A program made the position numbers and the translations under genes. Shown here piece after piece: positions 8,220-16,256 of a stretch of 64,000 bases of DNA (the stretch's first letter is position 1; each line of letters begins with the position of its first letter). A model generated the notes under the pieces. The model worked only from the letters and a program-made list of their open reading frames with translations. It was not told the DNA's origin and did no database searches. This stretch comes from Bradyrhizobium sp. WD16 (GTDB lineage Bacteria > Pseudomonadota > Alphaproteobacteria > Rhizobiales > Xanthobacteraceae): contig NZ_CP028908.1 in NCBI RefSeq assembly GCF_024181725.1, positions 5,259,501 through 5,323,500 on the forward strand. The letters are read 5' to 3'.

Positions 8220-8737
8220 GGTTCAGCCCTCTGGCGCAACAGAAACGCCTGATGCTGATCGACGGTGTAGGCACGCGGCTCGTGTCCAACGGTCAAACGG
8301 TTGTGGACGTGCCGCCAGTGATCGGGCGACACCTCAGTCGGATCAATGCCGGTCTCCTCGATAGCATCGATGTGCTGAAGGACGCTCTCGACCTTGGGCC
8401 AGTCCTCGATTCTGAGCAGCATCTCGCCGCCGGGACGCACGAAGGGCAGCGTCTGGAACGGCTCGCCCGGAGCCACCGCACGCACGATGTCGATGCGCGA
8501 CGTGATCGTGCCGAAGTCGTTCGACGCCCACCGCACGAAGGCGAAAACGCTGCCGGGTCGATAGAAAAAGACACGCCGACGGCGGTCGAGCACCTGTTCG
8601 CGCACCTTGTGGCCGAACCTGATCCAGTTCTCGAGCCGCTTCTCGATGTGCGTCAGTTCGACTTGCGTGAAAGCGTCGGCCGACTGGGTGCGCGGTGCGA
8701 TACCGACATGTGAACGGGAAGCGGTGGCGCCGGTCAT
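8216..8737 (-). CDS. DUF2840 family protein of the transfer operon
   Basis: A 173-residue protein with family segments 'VELTHIEKRLENWIRFGH', 'RVFFYRPGSVFAFVRWASNDFG' and 'HWRHVHNRLTVG'. DUF2840 genes occur between the RHH/parA genes and traF in alphaproteobacterial ICEs; the function is not known. It overlaps both neighbours by 4 bp, so it is translationally coupled in the operon. No membrane segment or catalytic motif is visible. Confidence 0.88.
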   Translation of the reverse strand: MTGATASRSHVGIAPRTQSADAFTQVELTHIEKRLENWIRFGHKVREQVLDRRRRVFFYRPGSVFAFVRWASNDFGTITSRIDIVRAVAPGEPFQTLPFVRPGGEMLLRIEDWPKVESVLQHIDAIEETGIDPTEVSPDHWRHVHNRLTVGHEPRAYTVDQHQAFLLRQRAEP

Positions 8738-8985
8738 AGGCGATCTCCATCGGTGGTCGGCGGGAATTCATGCGCGAGCAGTTCGCGCAGCATGTCGGCC
8801 ACGGTGATGCCGCGCTGAAAGGCGACGATCTTGATGCGGCCGCGCAGTTCGGGCGTGATGTCGATGGTCAGCCGCGCGGTGAAGCGCGCCGCCTCGTCGG
8901 TGCGCGGCGCGTCGGCTGCCTTGATCCAGGTTTCCGGATCGGCGGGGCGGGCGGCAAAACGGCGACGGACCGGGTGCGCGCTCAT
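8734..8985 (-). CDS. Ribbon-helix-helix protein, probable ParA partner
   Basis: An 83-residue protein with a flexible basic N-terminus and a C-terminal ribbon-helix-helix-like segment ('ARLTIDITPELRGRIKIVAFQRGITVADMLRELL'). It lies directly after parA with a 4-bp overlap, the arrangement of ParG/ParA-type partition pairs in which the small RHH protein binds the centromere and represses the operon. It could also serve as a transfer-operon regulator. Confidence 0.8.
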   Translation of the reverse strand: MSAHPVRRRFAARPADPETWIKAADAPRTDEAARFTARLTIDITPELRGRIKIVAFQRGITVADMLRELLAHEFPPTTDGDRL

Positions 8986-9635
8986 GGCAATGCCTTTCCC
9001 GTGATCAGCCGTCCGATCTCCGTAGCGAGTGCCGCAATCTCGCGCGCGGCCTGACTGTCGGGATCGATTTCAGAGGCGAGCCGACCGGACTGTGCGGCAT
9101 CGGCGAAGACGACACGCTGGCCGATGGTTGTCGACAGCACCGGTGGGTCATGATCGGCGAGCGTCTCGGCGGTCTCTCGGGCGATGATGGTGCGCGCGCC
9201 GCAGCGGTTGAGCACGAAGCGCGCCGCCAGGGCTGGCCGGTAGATGCGCGCTTCGGCGACGAGCGCCAGCATCTCGGCCGAGGCCCAGCCGTCGAACGGC
9301 GATGGCTGCACCGGGATCAGCACAAGGTCGGCGGCCAGCAGCGCGGAACGCATGAGCCCGGCAATGCGTGGCGGCCCGTCGATGACAATGTGATCGGCAT
9401 CGCGCGCCAGCTCCGGCGCTTCCCGGTGCAAGGTATCGCGCGCCAGGCCGACGACGCCGAACAGCCGGACGCCGTTCTCACGCGCCCGCTGCTGCGACCA
9501 ATCCAGCGCCGAGCCCTGCGGATCGGCGTCGATCAGGGTGATGCGCTTGCCTCTCCCGGCCCATTCGCCGGCGAGATGCAGCGCCAGCGTCGTCTTGCCG
9601 ACGCCGCCCTTCTGATTGAGGAGCGCGACGATCAT
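8982..9635 (-). CDS. parA: ParA-family partition ATPase
   Basis: A 217-residue ATPase starting 'MIVALLNQKGGVGKTTLALH': deviant Walker A KGGVGKTT near residues 9-16, 'LIDADPQGSALDW' and 'DHIVIDGPP' as the Walker A' and B regions. The short length without an N-terminal HTH marks the small type Ib class. Met at 9635 places the Walker motif at the usual distance. It follows repA with a 4-bp overlap and probably stabilises the excised, transiently replicating ICE. Confidence 0.9.
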   Translation of the reverse strand: MIVALLNQKGGVGKTTLALHLAGEWAGRGKRITLIDADPQGSALDWSQQRARENGVRLFGVVGLARDTLHREAPELARDADHIVIDGPPRIAGLMRSALLAADLVLIPVQPSPFDGWASAEMLALVAEARIYRPALAARFVLNRCGARTIIARETAETLADHDPPVLSTTIGQRVVFADAAQSGRLASEIDPDSQAAREIAALATEIGRLITGKALP

Positions 9636-10702
9636 GGCTCCCGCCTTCCGGCGGCACCGGCACCACGGCCGCATTTCCCGCGCGCCAACAAAGAAGAGTT
9701 AGATTCTCTGTTAGAGTCTAAGTTAGTGGCCGGATTTCGTGTTTCAGGCCAGAGCGTTAACTGAGGTCCGTGCGCCCGATCTGCCGATAGGCCTGCGCCT
9801 GATGTGCCGATACCCTTTGCGCCTGATCTGCCGATGCTGTTCACAGGCTCATCCACAGGCACTGTGAATTGTTGGACGGGCCGTATGCGGAGCAGTTCAC
9901 GCCGCCCCTCGCGTTCGATCGACAGGCGATATCCAGGCAAGGGCTGACGGAGAGCGATCCGGCGCAGATCGAGCGCGAAATCGGAGATGCGCGCAAGGCT
10001 GCCGGATTTGGCGTGGAGATGGGCGATCTCGAACAGCCAGCCGTGTCGCTGATGGCCGGCGTGCTTGCGCGCGACGCGATAGAGCCAGCGCTCGATACCG
10101 CCGGTCAGCCGGAAATAGTCCGGGTCGATGGTCAGCACCAGTGAGCGGTCGACGACCCCGTTGTAGAACCACTCGGGCAGGACAAATTCCATGCCCTCGA
10201 CGCGGCCCTCTCGCGTCGTCATCTCTTCCCATTCGTTGATCCAGGAGAATTGTCGGCGGCGCCATTGCACGCCGTTCCGAATCGTCGTGGCGATGACGGT
10301 CGATTGCAGCCGTGCCAGCGAGGCCTTCAGGAGAAGATACTGCTGGTTTCCGGTCGGACGGCCGACACCCCGCAGGAGCTGGTAGGGCGTGAAGCGAAAG
10401 AAGCGCGAGGTACGGAGACCATGGTTCTCGGCCGCGACGATCTGCGAGGCGGCCCAGATCAGCACATCGGCGTCCCATATCGTCGCCATGCCGTGTTCGG
10501 GCATCCCCAGCACCTGCACCTCGACATCGGCGGCCTTGTAGAGGATCGGCTTGACGCGCGGCGTCTTCGACAACGAGAAGAACGGCCGTTCCATGAGATC
10601 GCGCTGATCGCGCGGGCTGGCATCGCCGGTGGCGACCACGAAGGGATCGAGCCGCTGGCGTTCGCTCCCGTGCTTGCCGTCTTGTCGAGAGGAGCCGCTC
10701 AT
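9632..10702 (-). CDS. repA: Replication initiator protein A (RepA-like)
   Basis: A 356-residue protein of the plasmid-type replication initiator A family found in ICEs: 'MERPFFSLSKTPRVKPI', 'VQVLGMPEHGMATIWDADVLIWAASQI' and 'TPYQLLRGVGRPTGNQQY' are characteristic. It may allow replication of the excised circle. Its 3' third encodes three near-identical 18-bp repeats (9771-9835) that look like iterons, giving a repetitive peptide rich in S-G-A. It abuts the HTH gene at its start and overlaps parA at its end. The segment after the repeats is low-complexity. Confidence 0.88.
   Translation of the reverse strand: MSGSSRQDGKHGSERQRLDPFVVATGDASPRDQRDLMERPFFSLSKTPRVKPILYKAADVEVQVLGMPEHGMATIWDADVLIWAASQIVAAENHGLRTSRFFRFTPYQLLRGVGRPTGNQQYLLLKASLARLQSTVIATTIRNGVQWRRRQFSWINEWEEMTTREGRVEGMEFVLPEWFYNGVVDRSLVLTIDPDYFRLTGGIERWLYRVARKHAGHQRHGWLFEIAHLHAKSGSLARISDFALDLRRIALRQPLPGYRLSIEREGRRELLRIRPVQQFTVPVDEPVNSIGRSGAKGIGTSGAGLSADRAHGPQLTLWPETRNPATNLDSNRESNSSLLARGKCGRGAGAAGRREP
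9771..9835. repeat. Three iteron-like direct repeats inside the 3' end of repA
   Basis: TGCGCCTGATCTGCCGAT at 9818-9835, with one-base variants at 9771-9788 and 9794-9811. The spacing is 23 and 24 bp, about two helical turns. Regular 18-mers at this spacing next to a replication initiator are typical iterons, here embedded in the coding sequence. A DnaA-like 'TCATCCACAGG' follows at about 9848-9858. Confidence 0.65.
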
Positions 10703-10972
10703 TCAGCGCGCTCCCCGCTCGGCAGGCGTCAGAGGACGCGCCGGAAAGACCCGGCCGGCATTCTGGTCCGTGGTGGATTTGCGCGCGCCGATGGCCGTCC
10801 AGGCCTGCAGGTCCTCGAGCGCGTAGATCACGCGGCCGCCGATCTTGCGATAGGTCGGGCCAGTGCCGTAGGTGCGGTGCTTCTCCAGCGTCCTGAGCGA
10901 GATGCCGAGGAAACGCGCCGCGTCGGGCGTGCGCAGGAAACGCGGCGGCAATCCCGTCTTCGGGTCGAGCAT
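10703..10972 (-). CDS. AlpA/MerR-like helix-turn-helix DNA-binding protein
   Basis: An 89-residue protein with a winged-HTH excisionase-type domain: 'FLRTPDAARFLGISLRTLEKHR' and 'PTYRKIGGRVIYALEDLQAW'. Such proteins sit between the DUF2285 and repA genes of these ICEs and likely regulate the operon or act as recombination directionality factors. Its stop directly abuts the repA start. The 155 bp upstream, before the DUF2285 gene, contain no other gene. Confidence 0.87.
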   Translation of the reverse strand: MLDPKTGLPPRFLRTPDAARFLGISLRTLEKHRTYGTGPTYRKIGGRVIYALEDLQAWTAIGARKSTTDQNAGRVFPARPLTPAERGAR

Positions 10973-11127
10973 GATCGGGCCTCCGGGGCGGTTCGGATGG
11001 CTGCCGATGACGGCAGCGGGTCATGGCGAACCGTGGCGGAGGAACGGCGGCTTGCAGCGTGCCGAAATTAGGGGGTAGCGTTTCCGGCCCCCCGGAGGCG
11101 CGAACGAAGACGATCGAACGGCAACGT

Positions 11128-11917
11128 TCAGCGGGGCGGCAGACGCGCGGGATAGCGCAGCAGATCGCGATATCCGCCATGCACATAGTGGGTGCCGTCA
11201 GCAACGAGGCGGCGCGTCCGGTTCTTGCGAGGATCGCTTTCCCAATCGGCTTTGTTGCCACGAAATCCAAGCAGGGCTTCCGCGATCTTTCGATAGCTGG
11301 CGCCGTCTGTGCGACCGTCGAGGGCGCGCAAGATCAGGATGTGTCGGTCTCGGGTCTGCGCTGGAAGAGCGTGACGACGCTCGCCGATCGGCCGCCCCAT
11401 CAGCGTTCGCCAGAAGCGCGACACCGCTTCGGCGCGATGCTCCAGCGAGGCGTCGAGCGGCAGCATAACGAAATAGGCCGTCTTGGTGCCGGACGGCGGA
11501 TCTGCGAGCCAGAACTGATGGTCCACTCCCGCCGACCGCCAGAGGCCATGCCACTTCCCATCCTCGGTGGCACGAGCGTCGAGACCCGGCAACGTCGGCA
11601 GGCTGATCGTCATGCTGGCGGGATCAGAGTCGACGCACGCGGATGGGCGAAGCTCAAAGGCATCAGGCAGCAGCGACGGCATCCAGAATAGCGCAGCCCG
11701 GTCGGCGGAGAGAGTCGGGTCTGTCGGGAAATCGCACCCCCCAGCGTTCCGAGAACGCCGTCTGCGCATCGCTGTCGAGGCGTGGCAATCGCCTCACGCG
11801 ATGAAAGTCGCGGCGATAATCCTCATCGCGACGAAGATACTCCCAGGCAAAGCCGGCGGCAGAAATGCTCTTGGCATGTGCATAAGCGGCCGGCGAGCGC
11901 CAATCTGTACTCGGCAT
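11128..11917 (-). pseudogene. DUF6499-DUF2285 protein, interrupted by a frameshift in a C6 run
   Basis: Two overlapping frames together make one typical ICE protein. The N-terminal DUF6499-like part starts at 11917 ('DWRSPAAYAHAKSISAAGFAWEYLRRD'). The DUF2285 part runs to 11128 ('ILRALDGRTDGASYRKIAEALLG' ... 'GGYRDLLRYPARL'). The frames join at a run of six C (11737-11742; G on the coding strand): removing one base restores 'ERWG' into 'CDFPTDPTLSADRAALFW'. This is either a real inactivating mutation or a homopolymer sequencing error. The gene heads the operon running to rlxS. DUF2285 proteins act as ICE regulators in Mesorhizobium-type elements. Confidence 0.75.
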
Positions 11918-12213
11918 GGCGTCACCTCTCGTCCAGCATTTTCGCGTTGCTGGAAAGAGGAAATGTTCGCGATACGAGGCTCACGTTGAAGCTACTGTTG
12001 CCCGATATGTTGATCGCGTTGGACGATCAATATTTGAAGATAATTCGGATCGTTTTTGAGGTTCCTTCGCGAGCCGGGCCATGCCCGGCGAGCCGCGTTT
12101 CGTCTGCTCAGCGGAAACCCGCCGATCCGCAAAGACGGATCGGCGCGAAATCTGATCCACGCTTCTGCGGAAAGCCGTGAAGCCGGGTTTCCGGCTCCAC
12201 GGCTTTGCGAGGG
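11918..12213. other. Intergenic segment with promoter of the transfer operon and several hairpins
   Basis: No gene. It holds TTGATCG/CGATCAA (about 12010-12030), GCCGGGC-CAT-GCCCGGC (12073-12089), GCCGATCCG/CGGATCGGC (12121-12129 and 12136-12144), and the terminator at 12171-12206. The AT-richer part (11930-12060) is the probable promoter of the leftward operon beginning with the DUF2285 gene. The hairpin cluster could also contain an origin. Confidence 0.45.
12171..12206 (-). terminator. Rho-independent-type terminator after the DUF932 gene
   Basis: A 16-bp stem with one wobble pair: AAAGCCGTGAAGCCGG (12171-12186) against CCGGCTCCACGGCTTT (12191-12206), loop GTTT. It starts 8 bp after the DUF932 stop on the minus strand; the stem ends in a short T-run. 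Confidence 0.65.
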
Positions 12214-13054
12214 TCAGGCGGTCTTCAGCCGCTGCATTCCCTCGGCCAACGTCCACAGGGCGCGGTTCAGCCCGACATTCTGGTCGATACCGTTGATCGG
12301 CCGCGTCCGGCTGCGGCGGATGCGTCCATCCGCAGTCTGCCGTCGTCCATCCAGCCCGCCCCGAATGAGGTTTTCCTGAATGACGTTGAAGGTCTGCCAC
12401 AGGTTTTGCCCGACATCCTCGCGGCGGCGCGGAGCGATGATCTGATCCGGGCGAACCGGGCTTTCCTCCTCGCCATAGCGCGCGACAAGGCTCGCAGCGG
12501 CCAACACCTGCTGTTCGTCCCGTGAGAGCCGCGTGTCCTTCATGGTCTCGGTCGCATCGATCAGGCGCGGAAAGTCCTCCGCGACGGTGTAGACGCCTTC
12601 GATGATCTGGTTCTGAATGCCCCCCTTGTGGGGCACGCGGACTTCCTCGAACCGCTCACCAGCAATCATGCTGTTGGTGCAGACGAAGCGCAGCATCCCG
12701 GCGAACATCTGATAGGCGCTGGTCCCGTCGTGGCTGTTGACGATGATGACTTCCGCCGCCTCGGGTTTGCCGATCCCATCATCCCGGCGCAGGCGTAGCA
12801 TGTGCTTGGCGTGACCGTGGCGGCTGCCGTCGCGCGGCACCGATTGCACCGCGAAACGGAAACCAGCCCTCCCGGCGCAATCCTTCCACGATCTCGATGG
12901 TGGGGACGTAGACGTAACGCTCCGACCGGCTGTCATGCGCTTCGCGGGCGAACACTGAGGGGACGTGACGAAAAAGAGCTTCGTTGTCGAGGGCTTCGCG
13001 TCCGCTGATCTGGTGAGAGTTGCGGCCGAACCGGGTGGCGAGATGGTGATACAT
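12214..13054 (-). pseudogene. DUF932-domain protein, frameshifted near 12855
   Basis: The start at 13054 ('MYHHLATRFGRNSHQISGREAL', with GGGAGA upstream) reads to 'LRREGWFPF' and then leaves frame. The other frame continues 'FAVQSVPRDGSRHGHAKHMLRLR' and 'MFAGMLRFVCTNSMIAG' to the stop at 12214. DUF932 proteins normally have a continuous 'PFFAVQ' here, so loss of two bases in a T-run (A-run on the plus strand) near 12855 is the simplest explanation. DUF932 proteins resemble plasmid/phage LGT_TIGR03299 proteins of unknown role that travel with ParB-like genes in ICEs. The gene follows leader copy A. Confidence 0.78.
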
Positions 13055-13071
13055 GATCTGTCTCCCTTGGG

Positions 13072-13356
13072 GCTGGGTTGGAGCGCAGCGCTGCGCTGCA
13101 ACCCTGGCCGTCGCCGAGACCGGGGTAGCAAGGTGCAAGGGCGGCCGAGCCGGAGGGGGATCGCCCGGCCTGCACGCAATGAAATGGAGGAAGGCTGGGG
13201 ATACCGGCCCGGACGAGCGCCAGCGATCCCTTGCACCGCGCGGGGGCGGAGCCCTTAGCCAAGCTCACCTGGCATGAGCAAAGCGGGTGCCTCGCTAAAA
13301 GATTGGATCGGGATGCGCGCAGCAACCGAACCTGAAAACCGCGCATCCTGATTTCC
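13072..13356 (-). promoter_or_regulatory. Structured leader, copy A (upstream of DUF932 gene)
   Basis: This intergenic sequence recurs upstream of parB (18163-18484). Positions 13075-13125 are identical to 18168-18218. It holds a 30-bp near-perfect dyad starting GGGTTGGAGCGCAGC (13075-13104). A long-range stem pairs GGTGCAAGGG (13132-13141) with CCCTTGCACC (13228-13237). A third stem pairs ATCGGGATGCGCG (13307-13319) with CGCGCATCCTGAT (13340-13352). The conserved block ends 21 bp before the DUF932 start. It may be a promoter/leader for element maintenance genes or a single-stranded-DNA promoter used during transfer; that role is inference. Confidence 0.6.
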
Positions 13357-13390
13357 GCATTTCCTGAATGGCTGCCGTAGCAAGCGTGAC

Positions 13391-13416
13391 GAAGCCCCGC
13401 GTGAGAGCGGGGCTTC
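13391..13416 (-). terminator. GC hairpin after the second DUF736 gene
   Basis: GAAGCCCCGC (13391-13400), loop GTGAGA, GCGGGGCTTC (13407-13416): a perfect 10-bp stem 14 bp downstream of the DUF736 stop. No strong T-run follows. Confidence 0.6.
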
Positions 13417-13430
13417 GGAGGTGTTCGGCC

Positions 13431-13745
13431 TCAGTCGCCGTTGCGGCGGGACCAGATGAGGTTGTGAGTTTCGCCGCCCTCGTCCTCGACCAGGCTGGCG
13501 TAGATCGGGGCCGGGAAGCTCGGATCGTCCAGCTTGACCGAGAGATAGTCGCGGCCGGTCTCGCGGGCGGTCTTCTTCCACGCCGCGCCGAACTCGGTGG
13601 TGCCGGCGAAGATCCGATAGTCCGGGCCGCGCTCGCTGTCGCCCTCGGTGGGAACGAACTTGGCCTTGACGTTGAGGGTTAGGGTCTTGACCGTGCCGGT
13701 GATGTCGCCGTTCGCGGTCTTGGTGAAGGTGCCGATGGTCGCCAT
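13431..13745 (-). CDS. DUF736 family protein (second copy)
   Basis: A 104-residue DUF736 protein starting '[19 protein letters not shown]', with '[19 protein letters not shown]' and '[20 protein letters not shown]'. It is the form commonly paired with DUF932 and ParB-like genes in ICEs and differs clearly from the rlxS-linked copy at 7293-7628. Function unknown. It is followed by a GC hairpin and then leader copy A, so it is probably transcribed separately from the DUF932 gene. Confidence 0.88.
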   Translation of the reverse strand: MATIGTFTKTANGDITGTVKTLTLNVKAKFVPTEGDSERGPDYRIFAGTTEFGAAWKKTARETGRDYLSVKLDDPSFPAPIYASLVEDEGGETHNLIWSRRNGD

Positions 13746-14243
13746 TGCCGTGTCTCCGTTCTTCGGGCCGCGCCTATCGCGACCTCGATGGTGGTCGTGC
13801 GACCGGGGACGATCGGCCCCGCACCCGGAGGGCTGAAACGAAGTGAAAGGCGGCCGGCGACGGCTTTTTTGCCTCGCGATGCAACGCCGAAGGCGGCGGA
13901 AAAAAGCTGGCGACGGGCGTTGCGAGAAGACGAGCGAGGCGCAGCCGGTCTTCGGTCAGACCCAATCCATTCGAGGACGCCGTGGGTGTGGCCGACAGAG
14001 AAATCCGGAGAATACGACACTGGTGGCGGTCGACCTCCGCAACAGACATGAAACGCTGGCGAACCTCCGGTCTCGTCAACCTTACCCCTGATCCTCAATG
14101 GCAAGGCTCGGCCATCGTCCACGGGGGACACGGGTGCTTCCCGATCTTTGTCTCCTTCGCAGCGCCGACATTGGCCGGCCGGAGACGATTGTCCGCCGAG
14201 CAGCGTGACTTCTCTCACGAACTGGCGACATGCCCTCACTTCC
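13746..14243. other. Intergenic region between DUF736 gene and phage remnant
   Basis: No supportable gene in 498 bp. It presumably contains the promoter of the DUF736 gene. A stem GCAACGCC/GGCGTTGC (13881-13888 and 13916-13923) encloses an A-run, and a T6 run precedes it at 13865-13870. The phage-derived DNA begins somewhere near its right end; no target-site duplication was found. Confidence 0.4.
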
Positions 14244-14485
14244 GGCCCGGGCGGGAAAGTCGGCCAGCTCTTCGGCGTCGCCGCGGGCGTGTTCGAACTC
14301 ACCAAGATCGGCTCGCAGGCCTGGACGGTCGGCGCGCTCGTCTACTGGGACGATACCAACAAGCGCTGCACGACGGTTGTGACCGCCAACCTTCTGATCG
14401 GCGTCGCGGCGGCGGTCGCAGGCGGCGCGGGCAATCCACCGGCCGCGTTCGGCTCATTGCCTCGTTCCGGGCGAATGATCCGTGA
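14244..14485 (+). pseudogene. Phage DUF2190 (capsid-cement-like) protein remnant
   Basis: The frame encodes 'GGKVGQLFGVAAGVFELTKIGSQ' and 'AWTVGALVYWDDTNKRCTT', the signature of the DUF2190 phage structural family. The normal N-terminus is missing. The reading frame shifts near 14430, after 'AGGAGN', into 'QSTGRVRLIASFRANDP' ending at 14485. It is a truncated, frameshifted relic of a phage morphogenesis operon inserted in the ICE on the strand opposite to neighbouring ICE genes. Confidence 0.7.
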
Positions 14486-14788
14486 CGGACGCATTTTTGC
14501 TTCGACCATCGATGCGCTCTTCGCCGATCCCAATATCGGCGAGGACGCGCTGTGGAAGGCGGCAGCGTTGGCGCTGGCGTCGCCGTCCGCAAGTCGACCG
14601 ACCGCATGGCGAAGTTCGGGGACAGCCGCGCCGTGTTGCCTACCGTCGGTATCGATATCCGCCGCTCGCAGGCCGCAACGATCACCGAGGGTGATCTGAT
14701 CCTGATCGGCGCCGAGACGCTCAAGATCATCGGCGAACCGATGGGCGATGCGCTTGGATTGGTATTGCAATGCGAAGCAGCTAAATAA
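14474..14788 (+). pseudogene. Phage head-tail joining-like protein remnant
   Basis: Starting ATG 14474, overlapping the end of the previous relic, the frame reads 'MIRDGRIFASTIDALFADPN' to 'DALWKA'. A frameshift near 14555 leads to 'GGSVGAGVAVRKSTDRMAKFG' and 'ITEGDLILIGAETLKIIGEP', ending at 14788. The two halves resemble phage head-tail joining/attachment proteins, which follow DUF2190-type genes in some phage operons. Family assignment is moderate; the break is visible directly. Confidence 0.55.
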
Positions 14789-14821
14789 GCCTGACAGTGA
14801 TCGAATTGCGAGGGAGCTTGT

Positions 14822-15718
14822 ATGGCTACGAAGAAGAAAACGAATGTGCCTGGCGCAATTCTGGACAACAGAGTCCGAGAACAAATCGAACTTGAGGTCA
14901 TATCCAGTGAGGCAAGGCTTCGTCTTACTCGCGTGCTTCGCCAGTCGGTCAGAACCAGTCACGGAGAAGATTCCCACCAGATCGAGTTGATTCGTATTAA
15001 TCGGATCGTAAATCTGGCAAACACCGCCCTAGGCAGACCAATTTATACGCTTGAGCTTGGTGATTGGGATTATGAACCGGCTGAGTATGCATGGCACAAT
15101 GGCGAGTTAGAACTTGTAATGAGACGGCCAGATACCGCTCAATTGGTAGAGATATTGGTCGATCTAGCAGATGCCGGATGCATTAGGGTCGGAGACGTAA
15201 ATGCAATCTTGAAAGCCGATAGCAGTGGAATACGATTCAGCGAGGGCGATGACGGGACCGAAGTCGAACTGACAGACGTTGCCGATCTGCCAGAGGCTCC
15301 GCTGGCCACAGGCGAACATGCAAACGTTAGGAAGCTCGTCGAGCGCATGGATCGCGCAATGCAGGATCGGGACTGGTCACTTGTGCTGCATACAGGCGCG
15401 TCAATATTTGAGACGGTAGCCAAACAGGTCGTTCCCAACCCCAATGTCCAAAATCAGAGTTTAGGAAGCTGGTTCAGTCTTTATCGGAACCACTCGAAGC
15501 TCGCGACTCCACTTTTGGATACGATCGAGGGTATTTTCAAGCGGCGAAATATTGAGCCGCTTGCCGGTCATGGGTCCGCATCTGATCCCTCCATCACCGA
15601 GGAGGAGGCCGTTCAAGTTCGTGAACTTACGATAGCCTTCGTTCGATTGGAGAGAACGTTGGCAACCGTTACGGCAACCCGCCCTGCAACCGCCAAGAAA
15701 AAGCAGGGAACGCCCTGA
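14822..15718 (+). CDS. Abortive-infection-like protein (Abi C-terminal-type domain), cargo of phage remnant
   Basis: An intact 298-residue protein. GGGAG lies seven bases before ATG 14822. The C-terminal third ('ASIFETVAKQVVPNPNVQN', 'SLGSWFSLYRNHSKL', 'HGSASDPSITEEEAVQVREL') has the arrangement of abortive-infection C-terminal domains, with the conserved H-G and a final helical segment. The N-terminal two-thirds is not recognised. The gene is visibly more AT-rich than its flanks and sits between phage head-tail and tail relics, a common slot for anti-phage passenger genes. It is the only intact gene in the relic. Anti-phage function is inference. Confidence 0.6.
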   Translation: MATKKKTNVPGAILDNRVREQIELEVISSEARLRLTRVLRQSVRTSHGEDSHQIELIRINRIVNLANTALGRPIYTLELGDWDYEPAEYAWHNGELELVMRRPDTAQLVEILVDLADAGCIRVGDVNAILKADSSGIRFSEGDDGTEVELTDVADLPEAPLATGEHANVRKLVERMDRAMQDRDWSLVLHTGASIFETVAKQVVPNPNVQNQSLGSWFSLYRNHSKLATPLLDTIEGIFKRRNIEPLAGHGSASDPSITEEEAVQVRELTIAFVRLERTLATVTATRPATAKKKQGTP

Positions 15719-15746
15719 TACTCATCGTCACGACATCGGCCGTGTT

Positions 15747-16256
15747 ATGCGCTTCACCATCCAACGGCCCGATCTCGGCAAAGCCCTTGCTGAAACCGAG
15801 AAGGATATCGAACGAGCGGTCACCTCGGGGATGCGCGACGCTGCCGACGGCCTGAAGCAGGATCTCCGCGAAGATGTCATCGCGGCCGGGCTCGGTGAAC
15901 GGCTGTATCGGACATGGCGGGGAAAGACCTTCCCCGAGTTGGGCGAGAGCGCCGAAGCCGCAGCCTGTGTCTGGTCGCGCGCGCCGAAGATCTCCATAAC
16001 CCTGATGACGATTGCCGTCATCGGACAGTCGAGGTCAACCGGTCGCGCGGTGAACGCCGCGCGACCGGAATTTTGTGTTGGACGGGGAGGAGGCCGGGAC
16101 CGCTCGCACGATCCCGGCTCGTCCTCACTCGGCAGCTTGCACAAAAGCTTCGGCATCCGACTCCGTGTCTCGCGACACAGGCCGCGCGGTGCGCAGTACG
16201 GTCGGCAGCCAGCCGGTTCCAGCGAGAAGCTGTTCGGCAGCCTGCGCCATCTCTGA
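15747..16256 (+). pseudogene. DUF6441-like phage tail-region protein, truncated and fused to ICE sequence
   Basis: The first ~85 residues ('RFTIQRPDLGKALAETEKDIERAVTSGMRDAADGLKQDL' region through 'YRTWRGKTFPE' to 'ACVWSRAPK') match the style of phage DUF6441 proteins. After about 16001 the open frame is out of family context and runs antisense into the 3' end of parB to 16256. The phage homology therefore stops at the right junction of the insertion, around 16000-16030. A GATGACG/CGTCATC stem lies at 16004-16022. Confidence 0.6.
16039..16068. terminator. Strong hairpin between phage relic and parB 3' end
   Basis: A perfect 12-bp stem, CCGGTCGCGCGG (16039-16050) and CCGCGCGACCGG (16057-16068), loop TGAACG, followed by AATTTTG on the plus strand. 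It could terminate rightward phage-relic transcription; it also lies 57 bp beyond the leftward parB stop. Confidence 0.55.

Noticed and set aside
9771-9835. CRISPR array
   Set aside because: Only three 18-bp repeats with 5-6-bp gaps inside a coding sequence; these are iteron-like, not CRISPR.
12214-13236. Single 340-codon minus-strand frame as the DUF932 gene
   Set aside because: Its first ~110 codons have no family similarity; the true N-terminus is in another frame from 13054, so the gene is frameshifted.
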